A DNA stretch of 64,000 bases from Pholiota molesta. Lineage: Eukaryota > Basidiomycota > Agaricomycetes > Agaricales > Strophariaceae. The position numbers were made by a program, and so were the translations under genes. The stretch spans positions 1 to 64,000 of the forward strand of contig JACGCK010000053.1 of assembly GCA_014925825.1 (NCBI GenBank), read 5' to 3'. Each line of letters begins with the position of its first letter. The first letter of the stretch is position 1. The notes under the pieces are model-generated. The model saw only the letters and a list, made by a program, of their open reading frames with translations. It had not been told where the DNA came from and did not search any database. Positions 10,202 to 20,810 of the stretch are shown here, piece after piece.

Positions 10202-12632
10202 ATGGACCTCCAAGAAAAGGAACAAGCAAATATCGCTGAAGTTGACCCCAGCTTTGATTTAGCAGAATCGAACGACTCCGGCCAATGGACAACGACGCGT
10301 ATCGAGCTGTGGTCTTACTATCTCTATTACATCGGAAATAATGGACTCTCGGGTTTCAACTTCGGTCCTTCTCAATTCCAGAACTTGTTGTTTCTTGCAG
10401 GATACGATCCTACGTTGGGACCTGGAGCCGCCTGCGGCGTCAATGGCTGCGTACTCCCATACCTCGGAAAGATTCGTGATAGTAAGTCAATAAGATATAT
10501 GGTCGGATGAGCGCTAACGCGAAAGTTTTTCTTCAGTCAATTCGATTGTCTTGCTTACGAATGGTATCAGCTTCGCTATTCAAGCCGCCCTGTTACTATT
10601 CATAGGAGCATGGGCTGATTATGGTCGCTGGAGGTTAGCCATTGCTTTGAAATCCACGATCTACATCTAATATCCAAAAGGCCGAACATAACAATCTTTT
10701 TCACTCTCGTAGCAGTCGGTGTTTCGTTCGCATGGTTGGGAGTTGAACAGCCAAGTCAATGGCGTGCTGGAGTGGCATTGTACATCCTGGGACGTGAGTA
10801 TATCTGTTAGCATTTTGTAACTGTGCGAGAGTGTTAACCTCCATGGCAGTAATCACCTATCAATGTTCCTTGACATTTTGGACAGCGGCATTTCCAGGAC
10901 TGGCACACAATCTCCCTGAAGTTATAATGTCTCGAGAGGACGAACAAAATGGTTCCAAAACGTGACATGAACTCGACTTCATCGGCCGTGCTATACTAAC
11001 CCATTTTATCAGGCTTGAAGAGCATGCGCGTTTCCATTCTCTATCACGCAACCGCATTTCCAACATATCATTTGCCGTCTGCTCGGCCGGAGAGATCATC
11101 ATTCTCGCCATCATGGTTGGCATCCTTAAAGGCATACACGCCGAGGACAGCACAGAGAACAATACAAAAGGATTTAGTGTGCTGATTGCTTTTTCTGGTG
11201 CTGTTTGGCGTGGGTACCTCAATCTTCATTTTTGGTCGCTTCACTTAACCCTATTGGGTAGTTATATGCGCGCTTCCATGGTTTTTTGTTGAGAAACGAC
11301 GTCCAGGCTTACAGCTGCCCCCTGGTACAACCCTTTTGACGATTGGACTCAAACAAGTTTCCACCGCGTTTCGTGAATGTATGCGCCTCAAACAAACGTT
11401 CTTGTATCTTATCTTCTATTTCTTAATGTAAGTGAATACCGGAAAGTAATAAACCCTTCTGTCAATGATCTGACGTGATTTTGTAGGGGAGATGTCCTGA
11501 ATACCACCGTGTATGATGTTTCTCACATATTCTTTGGGTTCGCCATGCGCTTGATGATTTCTCATACCATGTACATATAGCACTGTCATCGGAACCCTAC
11601 AAAACAGGTGGGTCATTTTTAGTTTGGAATCGTATTGAATTTTCTCATGTAAATCATTATCAGTGTGGTATCATATTCAACGCTCGATCTTACGTTGCTC
11701 TTAATCGTGGGGATCGTTGCGCAAGGCTTGGGTATCTAGTAAGAATCATCTACAATCACGATGACCCTTCCAAGTATCCTGACATGTGTTCAGCGTCTTT
11801 TGGCTGGTCCAGAAACGCTACAAAATTTCCACGAAAGCTGTATGGCTGCGAATCTTTTATGCACTCATAACTATACTAATAATGCATATCCAAGATGCTT
11901 TCCTTCAATGTTGTGTGGATCATCGTATGTGGATTTTCTTGCGATATGATATTGTTGATTCAAGACTTCTTTCCAATAGATTTTGACAATTTGGGGATTG
12001 ATTGGAGTCCATACCGATAAATTTGGTTTTAAGCACGTTTGGGAGATTTGGTAAGTCATGGCCTCTTATCAAATGGATAGTAATCGTTATAAAGACCGAG
12101 GACAGGTTATACCAGGTCTTCTATGGGCTAATGGTTTGCCCATGGTATGCATATAGCCAGACCATGATAAGTGAAGTCTCCCCACTCCCCCAGATGTTCG
12201 TGTCCACCGGGTCGGTTTCTAAAATTAATAGCTAACTGCGTGCTCCTGTCGTTTCAGGTTCCTGTTCTTTGCCTTATTCTCTGTGGTTAGTAAGAGTCTA
12301 AATCTTTTGGAACATCTCTGGAATAAGTTTTGCATTAGGTTGGGAAAACCTCCGCATTCATCGGGCCGTTAGTATCTAGCGCCATTATAACGGCCTCAGG
12401 CAATAACGACAACATGCCATTTGCCTTTCTATTCGCCCTGTACGTTACATACCCTGATTCTCTCTCTTTACGAAGTATGCTCAATCTATGTCTGCTTTGT
12501 AGCGGTGTCGCCAGCACTGTCTTCCTATGGATGATAGATGTGGATAAAAGTCGAACTGAGTGCGATGAATTTGTACTTGCCGAAGGAAAGCGAAAGGCTT
12601 TCAACGTCTCAGCTCTGAATAACCCGATGTGA
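10202..12632 (+). CDS. ATG22: Vacuolar amino-acid exporter Atg22-like, multi-pass
   Basis: Member of the Atg22 family (major-facilitator-like), which releases amino acids from the vacuole after autophagic breakdown. Start at 10202 (MDLQEKEQANIAEV); the in-frame sequence upstream lacks an ATG. The family signatures appear in order across about a dozen short exons: ELWSYYLYYIGNNGLSGFNF, GISFAIQAALLLFIGAWADY, NITIFFTLVAVGVSFAWLG, LEEHARFHSLSRNRIS, FFLMGDVLNTTVTVIGTLQN, SYSTLDLTLLLIVGIVAQGL, GLMVCPWYAYSQTMISEVSP and KTSAFIGPLVSSAIIT. The C-terminal tail ends at TGA 12632. About 11-12 membrane segments are present. One junction near 11900-11990 has a weak donor (gtggat) and is the least certain splice. 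The last residues (GVASTVFLWMIDVDKSRTEC) match the usual family end. Confidence 0.9.
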
Positions 12633-13340
12633 GATATTTCCGTGTCTACAAATGACTGAGGTGTCGGTATACAGTTGGGTGTACTTCGGTTCCATGTGGT
12701 ACATACTCAATTCGGTAACTGCAAATATGGAGCACACGCGAGTTATTTGCCTCTTTGGGCCTAGTAAGGAATTGACTTCCAGCTCGCAGTGATCCCCGGA
12801 ACCCATGTTGATGGAGTTTCTGCAGCGCTCAGGAAGAGTCAGAAAGCCGTTATCATGTTCGTTATGTTATCTATTGAAGACCGTATGCATTTACCCTCTA
12901 TGACGCTCTGAGGAACCTTGAGATTGCAGAACACGAGTGAGCACACTTCACATCTACTTACACCACTTGACCGGCAGGTATGTATAACTCACAATTCACA
13001 CTGCGTGCGCGTCGGGAAAATATCGGCCGAAACGGGCAAACCTTCCAGTAATCTCCCCTGTAATCTTTCCTCTACCCGGCGGTGAATACGCTGAACACGC
13101 TGTACTTGCATTTACACACCCACATGCTGCAACAGACCAGTTTCGTTCAGTCCATGCTGTGCGATCGTGTTCATCATTCCTTCTACCGCCTGGATGCTTG
13201 ATGACTTAACTTAGTTCATTCCACTTCTCAATAGTGAGGAACGATGTGAGTACTTAATCCACCCTTAAGTTATATACTCCTCCTCTCCAAGCCAGGTTTT
13301 GGTACTACTATTCACCGAAACATTGACGTGCCCACTCATT
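12633..13340. other. Spacer between ATG22 and the arrestin-like pair
   Basis: About 700 bases with no supported gene. Pyrimidine-rich stretches near 13050-13110 and 13275-13290 probably belong to the promoter of the next gene. Confidence 0.5.
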
Positions 13341-15097
13341 ATGCCAGAGCATGATGCTCCGATTCCCCCTGCTTCGCCACCGACTTATGCTGGCACCCAA
13401 ACTCTGGATATCCTCCACGTTCAGCGCCTAGTGCGGAACTACCTTCCTATGCTCCCAGTCTGCGAGCGCCGTCGATTAGGTCAAGGAGACATGAGACCAA
13501 TAAAAGAGTTTGAAAATGACATAAAGCGCAAAGGCAAAACGTTGGCGTCAATGACACTCCTAGCCGATGCTTCGTTTTCCAAGCATGTGCCCACCTTCTT
13601 GGAAGGCTCGCCGATCAAAGGAAGGGTGTGCCTCAATGTTGACAAGCCCGACACGTTCCATTCAATATTTGTTTCAGTGAGGGATTTCTTTTCTCAACAT
13701 TCAGCCACTGCTGACACGAAGGTAGATCCGAGGGACGATTATTCCAGGCGCAGATCCAAATCAGCACCAGACCTTCCTGAACGTATTGGAAACGCTCTGG
13801 TCCGCAGAACAAGGCGTTCCCCCGCGAAATAATGTCCCACATAATGCCAGTGTCTCGCATGTTAACAGTCACGTTGATTCTAGCAATACCAGTGCAAGTA
13901 GTGCTGGTGCTGGGGCCAAATCCGGGGTAAAGCTCGAAGGCGAATTTGTTTGGAACTTCGCTATTGAACTTCCCAAGCAGGTCGCTGTGCCCCATGGACG
14001 GCAGAAGCAGATCGAGCTGTTTAACCTTCCGCAAACTTTTATCGAGCGGCAGGCTCGCGTCAGTATCACCTATGAAATTCTCGTCCGGTTTGCGAGAGGG
14101 AAGTGGCAGACAGATTACAGGTGAGTCGGCTGAGGTCTAGAACGTTCTTTCCCACTGCAGACCTTTCTGAATCCGTATTACCGATGCTCAGGATACCTGT
14201 AACTTTCGGATACATCCCACTATCAAGTCCTGCCCCTTTCTCGACTTTACGGCGGCTTTCATATCAAGAGAATGCTCCTTTGCTGGGACCTACTGTGGAC
14301 ATTGATGGATGGCACCGCGTGAACCCGGTCGACGTGAATGGCACGCTGTTCAATGATCGTGCCGTTAACATCAGCTGCACTGTGTGTATTCATGTCCTAT
14401 TCATAATTCTTGGCCCCAGATCAACTGATAGCTCATTCTATCGAAAAGCTATACCTCGCTAAACCTGTCAGTATATTTGGCGGCTCAAAAATCTTATATC
14501 TCTCGCTGATTTAGTTTTTTTTGCATGTGTAGCTCCAATACACGCGAGGCTCGTTGATTCCGCTATCGGTTTGTCTAAAAAGTGAGGACCAACAATGCCT
14601 TGATTTGTTGGTGACATCCAGGGCGATTGTTATCCAGCTCCAACGTCGCATTCAATACCATTATGATTCGGTACACACTGTGGGAGCTCATCAACTTAGA
14701 GATTCCATTGAACATTCTGATCCTGCGATTATGTGGCCTTCGAACGAAGGTATAGAGGACCCTCCCAAGCGAATCCGCTATCTGAACGGCGAACTACATT
14801 TAAAGGCTGATCTCAAGCCTTCCTCTGCGGTGGCAAATTTTTGCATAGAGGTATGGTATCTTTCCCTCAGAGTGTCTACTGACAACGTCGATCTGACTCT
14901 GATTTCGGTAGTACACCGTAATGCTACTCTCATTTCAAGCACCAGGATTTGAACCTACCGAGGCTAGACCACTCGTTGAGCAGCCTGTTGAGGTTGTCAC
15001 GGCATATGCTGCAGGTCCTCGTCCGAGGAAGTACGCGCCTCCTGGATATGAATCGGAAATTTCAGCTTCAAAGCGTTTTGGTCTTGATTTGGATTGA
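13341..15097 (+). CDS. Arrestin-like (N-terminal domain) protein, copy 1
   Basis: Arrestin-fold adaptor of the fungal arrestin-related group; members usually bind membrane cargo and recruit ubiquitin ligases, but the target here is unknown. Start at 13341 (MPEHDAPIPPASPPTYAGTQ). Conserved blocks are SKHVPTFLEGSPIKGRVCL, the strand pair SIFVSIRGTIIPG, then FLNVLETLWSAEQG, GEFVWNFAIELPKQV, LPQTFIERQARVSITYEI, GWHRVNPVDVNGTLFNDR and YTRGSLIPL. Exon 1 joins exon 2 through a 49-nt intron, 13677-13725. The end is TGA 15097 after APPGYESEISASKRFGLD. It is followed by a paralogue with the same order of blocks and the same tail motif (PRxxAPPGYESxI), so the two arose by tandem duplication. I see no frame break and no PY motif. 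Confidence 0.8.
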
Positions 15098-15402
15098 AGT
15101 TGCAATTAATTTAAATTGTATCATACACGTATTTGTGAAGTAATATCATACTTATTGTATTTTCCTACCATATGTTCAACCATAGGTGTATGTATCAGGA
15201 TGCTGTATCTAACTATTCTCGGCCCTCGTCTCGGACTCGGATCTGGCAACTTGAAGGAGTCGGGCATATATATAGATAGTCCGAGGTCTGATGCAATCTC
15301 CATGTTGCTCTGACCGGAAGACCTCAGGGTACGGAAGCCATTGGCGCCTTATAGCCTCTTATAGCCTCAGATGCCAAACATTCTTACTTACGCTCGACCA
15401 TC

Positions 15403-17174
15403 ATGTCCGGCAACGTTGCAGCGCATTTGAATCATCTTCCACCATCCTACGACGTTGCTTCACAATCATTTTCAACTCCCAATAACTTGAATAACTTTAG
15501 TGACCTCGTCGCAACACCTCCTGTGCCCGATTTACCGATCTATACAACTGGCCAACGGCCAAGGACCTTTCCTGCGACTAGGACTGTCGAGAGGCAGAAC
15601 CCTCAAGAGTTCTATTACGAACTAAAGAAACGAGGAAAGGCATTTGCGATTTTGACAATTATCACAGAAGGCGCCTACTCGAAACATATGCCAACTTTTG
15701 TCGAAGGCCACCCAATCAAAGGGAGGGTACAACTCATCTTGGATAAGCCTGATGCTATACAATCTATAGTCATTTCTGTATGTCATTCGTTCATATTCCT
15801 TATCTCTTATTCAAACGAGGTCTGGCCACTTCATATTGCGCACTATCAACACCAGGTTCTTGGACAGTTCATTACGGGTTCCAATCAGGGCGAACAGCTG
15901 TCCTTTATCGACATGACGCATGTGTTATGGTCCCAAGCTGATGGCGAGCCCAGGAATGCGAGCTCGAGCAATAGCGATTCCTCTCCCGTTTCCAATTCAC
16001 CGAAATTCAACGGAAAACTCAAAGGAGAATATACATGGCCATTCTCAATAGATCTTCCCAAAGAGGTGTTAATGACATCTGGGCATCGGAAGGAACCTCA
16101 AATTTTCCATCTTCCACAGACCTTCAACGAGAGGCACACCCGTGCTACTATCAGCTACGAGATTTGCCTCAAATTGTTGCGAAATAAGCTGCGGACAGAT
16201 CATCGGTAGTGCTCCGTTTTTTCTGTGCCCTCCCAGGAGACAAGTCTACTAATTTTTCTATCTTAGAATACCTGCACAGTTTGGATATGTGCCGATCACC
16301 CGCCCACCTCCCTTCCCGAGGCTCAGGCGACTTGCATACGAGCAAGGAACACCATTGACCGGCCCAACGGCGGACCCTGATGGCTGGCATGCATCGGAGC
16401 CTGTCCGCGTGAAAGGTTCTATATTCAATAGTCGCTCGCTACACATGGGATGTCAGGTGAATGCCTCTTTTTGAAAATTCGATTAACTTGGCTGACTTGG
16501 GGGGTGTCAAAAGCTCTTTCTGGCGAAACCTGTTAGCAATCTCCTTATGCTCCAGTCTCGATTGCGTGTCCTAACAGGTACATAATATAGCTTACATACA
16601 CGAGAGGCACTGTCATCCCAATGTGCCTTCGTCTCGAAAGCGACGACGGGCAAGCAGCGGACTTGATCTCATCTCCGAAGTCAATTGTAGTGCGTCTGCG
16701 ACGCCGCATCAAATATCACCACGATTCAGAGAAAACATTTGAATCCTTGGCATGGCGGGATGCTATTGACCATTCCCAGTTGGCTGTTTGGTGGCCATCC
16801 TCAGAAGGAGCAGAGGATAGATATGGGCGTCTCAGGTTTGTCAACGGGGAACTTCATCTTCGCCCGGATATCAAGCCCACTTCCGCCATGGGATCGTTCC
16901 GAATTGAAGTAAGAGCAGTTTCTTAATTAGCTTTCCGTTAATTTTCCGTGCCTGATAATGTTGTCCGCAGTATTCGATCGTCCTCTTCCCTTTCGATGCA
17001 GTTGGCCTAGAATTGACGGAGTCGGAACCATTGATAGAGGTGCCAGTGGATATCGTCACTTCTTACGCCCTGGGACCTCGGCCTCGAATGTTCGCTCCAC
17101 CGGGTTATGAATCAGATATACCTGCCCATCAAATCACCAACATTGTGTTGGTAGACGACATGGGATACTTGTAG
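15403..17174 (+). CDS. Arrestin-like (N-terminal domain) protein, copy 2
   Basis: Tandem paralogue of the preceding gene, 305 bases downstream on the same strand. Start at 15403 (MSGNVAAHLNHLPPSYDVAS). Matching blocks are SKHMPTFVEGHPIKGRVQL, VLGQFITGSNQGEQLSF, WSQADGEPRN, GEYTWPFSIDLPKEV, LPQTFNERHTRATISYEI, IPAQFGYVPITRPPPFPR, GWHASEPVRVKGSIFNSR, LAYTRGTVIPMCLRLESDD and the tail PRMFAPPGYESDIPAHQ, ending at TAG 17174. LPPSYDVA near residue 12 resembles a PPxY ubiquitin-ligase docking site, which the first copy lacks. The linker between the two beta-sheet halves is Ser/Asn-rich and differs most between copies. The fold call is confident; cargo and partner are unknown. Confidence 0.8.
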
Positions 17175-17446
17175 CCGTTATTATTGGACTTCGCCGTTAT
17201 ACGGCCTCTTATCATACTACCCTGGGCCATATTCGAATAGGCCATTTTTACTCGTAAGTTCATATAAGCTATATTACAACTACTCCTGCACTTCTATTGC
17301 TACATGGACATGACTCCTAGGCTTTTCGCGCCACTATTTAGACACCAATTGTACATTGAATGCTATTCAACCTGCATGCTTTTATAGTATCCCATAGTAA
17401 AAAAAAACATGATTTCCTCTTCTTTTACTTTCTCTTTGCTTCACGG

Positions 17447-19010
17447 TCAAAGGGCCGGGTCACGCCGACAGAGTCCCACCCAAATGCGTAGGACATCCTA
17501 TTATTATACTCAAGTCAATGAAATCAAACTGATATGATTGAAGCTGACCTTCTGAGATCCAAACACAACAACTACAAAAATGGGGACTAAGAAAGAACGT
17601 CACAACAGCTCATTAGTCGTGTCCTCGAAAACACATCCGGCATGTCAAAGTTACCTAGAGCCAAGATGATTGACAGAATTGCGGTTTGCACATCAGTCTT
17701 GTCAAAGTACTGTGCAGCAGAGACACTAGTAGACGAGCAAGGTCAACTCCACGAACGAAACACAAATCAATGAAAGGGTAACGAAGGGGGACTCACATTA
17801 TGGCAAGAAGAGGGCCGATACAGAAGATTACGACGCGAATGAGCGCATCAGGCGCGATGTAGCTGTCATTCCGGAATAGCGACTTCAGACTCCCGGAAAT
17901 ACGCCGAAGGGTGATTACAATGAGAGCTGATGCACGAAGCAGAGCGTTAATCGGCTTTTCTGACACAAATGTACAGGAAGAAATTATGCTTTGATATTTG
18001 CTTACCTTCAACGCTAATGATGAACACCATGGCTACGATAGCAATAGCTCCCGCAATTTCTCTCCTACGAAATTGAACACCAAGCATATTAATCTGAGGT
18101 CAATGCATTATTTCTAAGGAAATTCTTACGGTCCTGGGCTCGATATATGGCAGTACATCCCAGTTGGGCTTCGTTCTGGTGTCAAAGGATTTTTTAAGCC
18201 ATACTAATTCGTCCAATATCACGTTCCGTGACGGTGCATGGAGCTGGTAGTATGCTCACGATGAGAAATGCAACGAAGGCGCCTATGAATGATATGCAGG
18301 GCACTGCATGAAGCTGATACGACATTTGAGTGAACGGTGCATACATGAAAGTAGATAGACGGGCATACCGCTACGATATATATATGAGGTACAGCGGGTT
18401 GGGACTTGACGGCGCGTCGCAGTATCATATATGTCTGCAGAAGGATGTCCACGTCAGGAAATCACTACAGAGAAAAAATATTACCTGTATAATAAATGAG
18501 AGCGGATACAACCCATCTCTACCCATTTAGCGCGCCATAGATGGGCATAAATAAAACAACCCAAAAAGCAAGAATGATCAAGAAACCCACAGCACCACGA
18601 GAGAATGAATCAACGCCGCCTGCGCCAGACACATGTGCGACCCCGGCGACGGCCCAACCCTTCCCTGTTGCCCAAGCAGCAACAAATTGGCGGTGGCACT
18701 AACAAAAGTCGTGCTGAGCGCCGCATACCACGTCGAAGTCCGACGAATTTGCGAGAGCCATGCAGTGAAAATGAGGAGAAGGACCAGGATGAAATCATAA
18801 AGTAGAGCACGTCGTAGGCGATGATGAGTCTGAGATTTGGTGTATCGGGGGTGCTCTTATTTGGCTGTGACGACCTGATATCAAGCATTATGGGTAGTGC
18901 TACATCGGATCTGGGGTTGAAGAGAGATGATAAGTATTGGACCAAGATGCGCCAGTATTGTCTCCAAATGAGTATGCTAACCTTCCCCCTAGCGCCAACG
19001 AGCTGAACAT
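17447..19010 (-). CDS. Uncharacterised Agaricomycete multi-pass membrane protein (two frame slips)
   Basis: About ten short exons on the minus strand encode a chain of hydrophobic segments. From the N-terminus these are MFSSLALGG / SDVALPIMLDIR, then FILVLLLIFTAWLSQIRRTS, ALSTTFVSATANLLLL, AVGFLIILAFWVVLFMPIYG, LLQTYMILRRAV, CISFIGAFVAFLI, YGLKNPLTPERSPTGMYC, IAGAIAIVAMVFIISVE, ALIVITLRRISGSLKSLF, APDALIRVVIFCIGPLLAI, DVQTAILSIILALVVVFGSQ, and a stop at 17447. This resembles the seven-helix-like orphan membrane proteins common in mushroom genomes. Two frame changes are needed, near 18795 and 18665, each equal to one missing base, and one further junction near 18320 did not phase. The exact start is uncertain. 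Function unknown. Confidence 0.5.
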
Positions 19011-19797
19011 GGCGGTATCGTGACAATACAGCAGCGAAAGACAGTATTGAGTGATGTCAGTAGTTGGACCCTTTTGAATTGGGGGACACGGGGGTTATAG
19101 ATATGTTTTGCTACAAGCTAATAGACCTCCAACGAAACTTATAAGCCAAGGATATGAGTTTAGTGCTCTGAGCTGTCGGAACACAGATAAATGATTACAC
19201 TCAAGGCTACCGTTACATGCAACCAGGTCTTCTCTCACTTTTACATGATAGTGGCCTCGAACAGAAGGCTGCGATCTATCTATCATCACGATAAATATGA
19301 GCGTTTCCACGGCTAAATAGGGCCATGTCCGTTTTTGCGGGAAGCGCGGATTGCTAGGACATTGCGGAGCGAAAGAGATAGGGCATAGGAGAATGTTCAA
19401 GAAGGAGGCGCGTCAAGAAGGAGCAAGCGGACTCGAACTTGAATTAACAGAATTTGGGGTATCCCGAAGTGCATTGCAGCTTGAATCAGAATCGGTCTTC
19501 CAGCGCCAAAGTAACCCGGGAGGCCCTGAGAAGAACAGTCGAAATCGAGCTTAAGTCAAGAATTGCCAGAGGAGAGGCTGTGCGAACGCCAGGAGTCGGT
19601 CTTTTGTAACACTGAGCAGGAGGTCCGGAGATGACAGTTGCATCGTAGTTGCAAGCTGCTAGCCAGGTGTCCGCTGAGTTGGAAGTTGAACTGATAGTGA
19701 ATGTCGCTGACGGTTGTTGGCACTTGAATACCATGGCAAAGAGTCGGTTGCAATTTGTTGTGTAATGTTAAATGTGTTGGCAATGGTAGTCCTGTAG

Positions 19798-19813
19798 CCA
19801 CGTGGCCACGTGG
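19798..19813. repeat. 16-bp perfect palindrome (double CACGTG)
   Basis: CCACGTGGCCACGTGG is its own reverse complement and contains two E-box-type CACGTG sites six bases apart. In fungi CACGTG is bound by bHLH factors (Cbf1/Pho4 type), so it could be an operator. It may equally be one arm of a mobile-element end, because a longer palindrome starts five bases later. Confidence 0.6.
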
Positions 19814-19818
19814 TCTAT

Positions 19819-19850
19819 AAAGTGTACGCGTCGCGCGACGCGTACACTTT
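19819..19850. repeat. 32-bp perfect palindrome
   Basis: The half-site AAAGTGTACGCGTCGC is followed directly by its exact reverse complement, with no spacer. The centre is an alternating CG/GC run (TCGCGCGA). Such a perfect inverted repeat can extrude as a cruciform or come from a palindromic transposable-element tip. It lies only five bases from another perfect palindrome. Confidence 0.7.
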
Positions 19851-20810
19851 CAGATGCATCCATTTTTAAAAGTTACTTTTTTTTTGAGCATCCCGAAACC
19901 CTTGGATAGGAGTACTACCGCGATTAACTCTAAGTATTTCAGAGCCTTTCCTAGGCAACTCTAACTATTAGTACAGAACTCCTACAGTACTTATGGTAAA
20001 GGGTCATGATGATGTTGCAATGTTGCACCTATATTTGGAATTCAATATCCCAAATAAGGGAATTTTATTGTGGCTTCTGGGAACAGGCTCAGTCACGGAA
20101 AGCACGCTCCCGACCGGCTTAGAGTCGAGCTAGGGCTGCTAGGGCTGATCGCTAACCTTCGTGCTGATTAAAAAATCACAAGTAAAATTGAATCTGAGAT
20201 GATATCATTACTGAACTAACAAAGCAATCAAGATAAGAAGAAAAGCATCGAACCAAGTGCAAGCAAAGCTCATAAGTACCACAAAAAAAAGTGCTGACAA
20301 AGCGAATATTCAGGATATGAGGCATAGACGGGGTGTAGATGCTACTGAAGAGTTAAATTGTGTCAATAGGATGTCCAAAGAAAGGACGAGATAGCAACGA
20401 GATAGCTGATAATGAAGGCTCGATCAAGGAGAGTTGTGAGCATGCACAGAAGACAGCAATACGATGTAGACGAAGAGAAAATGATGGTGGTGGCACAATG
20501 AGCCTAGGGGGATGCAGGCGAGATGGAGCCCAATACAACGATGGTGATACGGAGGAGAGATCGTAATACGAGAGAGACCTAGCACGTAACAATAATTGGG
20601 ACCTAAAACGAAAGGAAATAAGAAATAGAGAGATAAATTGTAACACAGAACTATAAGATATTATAAAGAGAGCTTCGTTATGTCATGAGATAAGAATCCA
20701 ACTTCCAACCGCCCCACCACACCGATCCCTTCTCCCTTCTCTTTCCCACTTCCAAGGGCAATAGGCACCAAGGAGCCCAATATACCAATTGGCAAATACC
20801 GCGGCCAGCT

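Larger units (their letters stand above)
19011..20810. other. Long spacer, no supported gene
   Basis: About 1.8 kb between two minus-strand genes. It contains the palindromes listed separately (19798-19850) and AT-rich sequence. Overlapping short frames (19095-19400, 19351-19554, 19486-19801, 20353-20646) lack motifs, a shared splice pattern or coherent composition. Confidence 0.5.

Noticed and set aside
14935..14965. GGATTTGAACC, resembling a tRNA B-box
   Set aside because: It lies inside a conserved arrestin exon (APGFEPTEARP) and no cloverleaf can be drawn.
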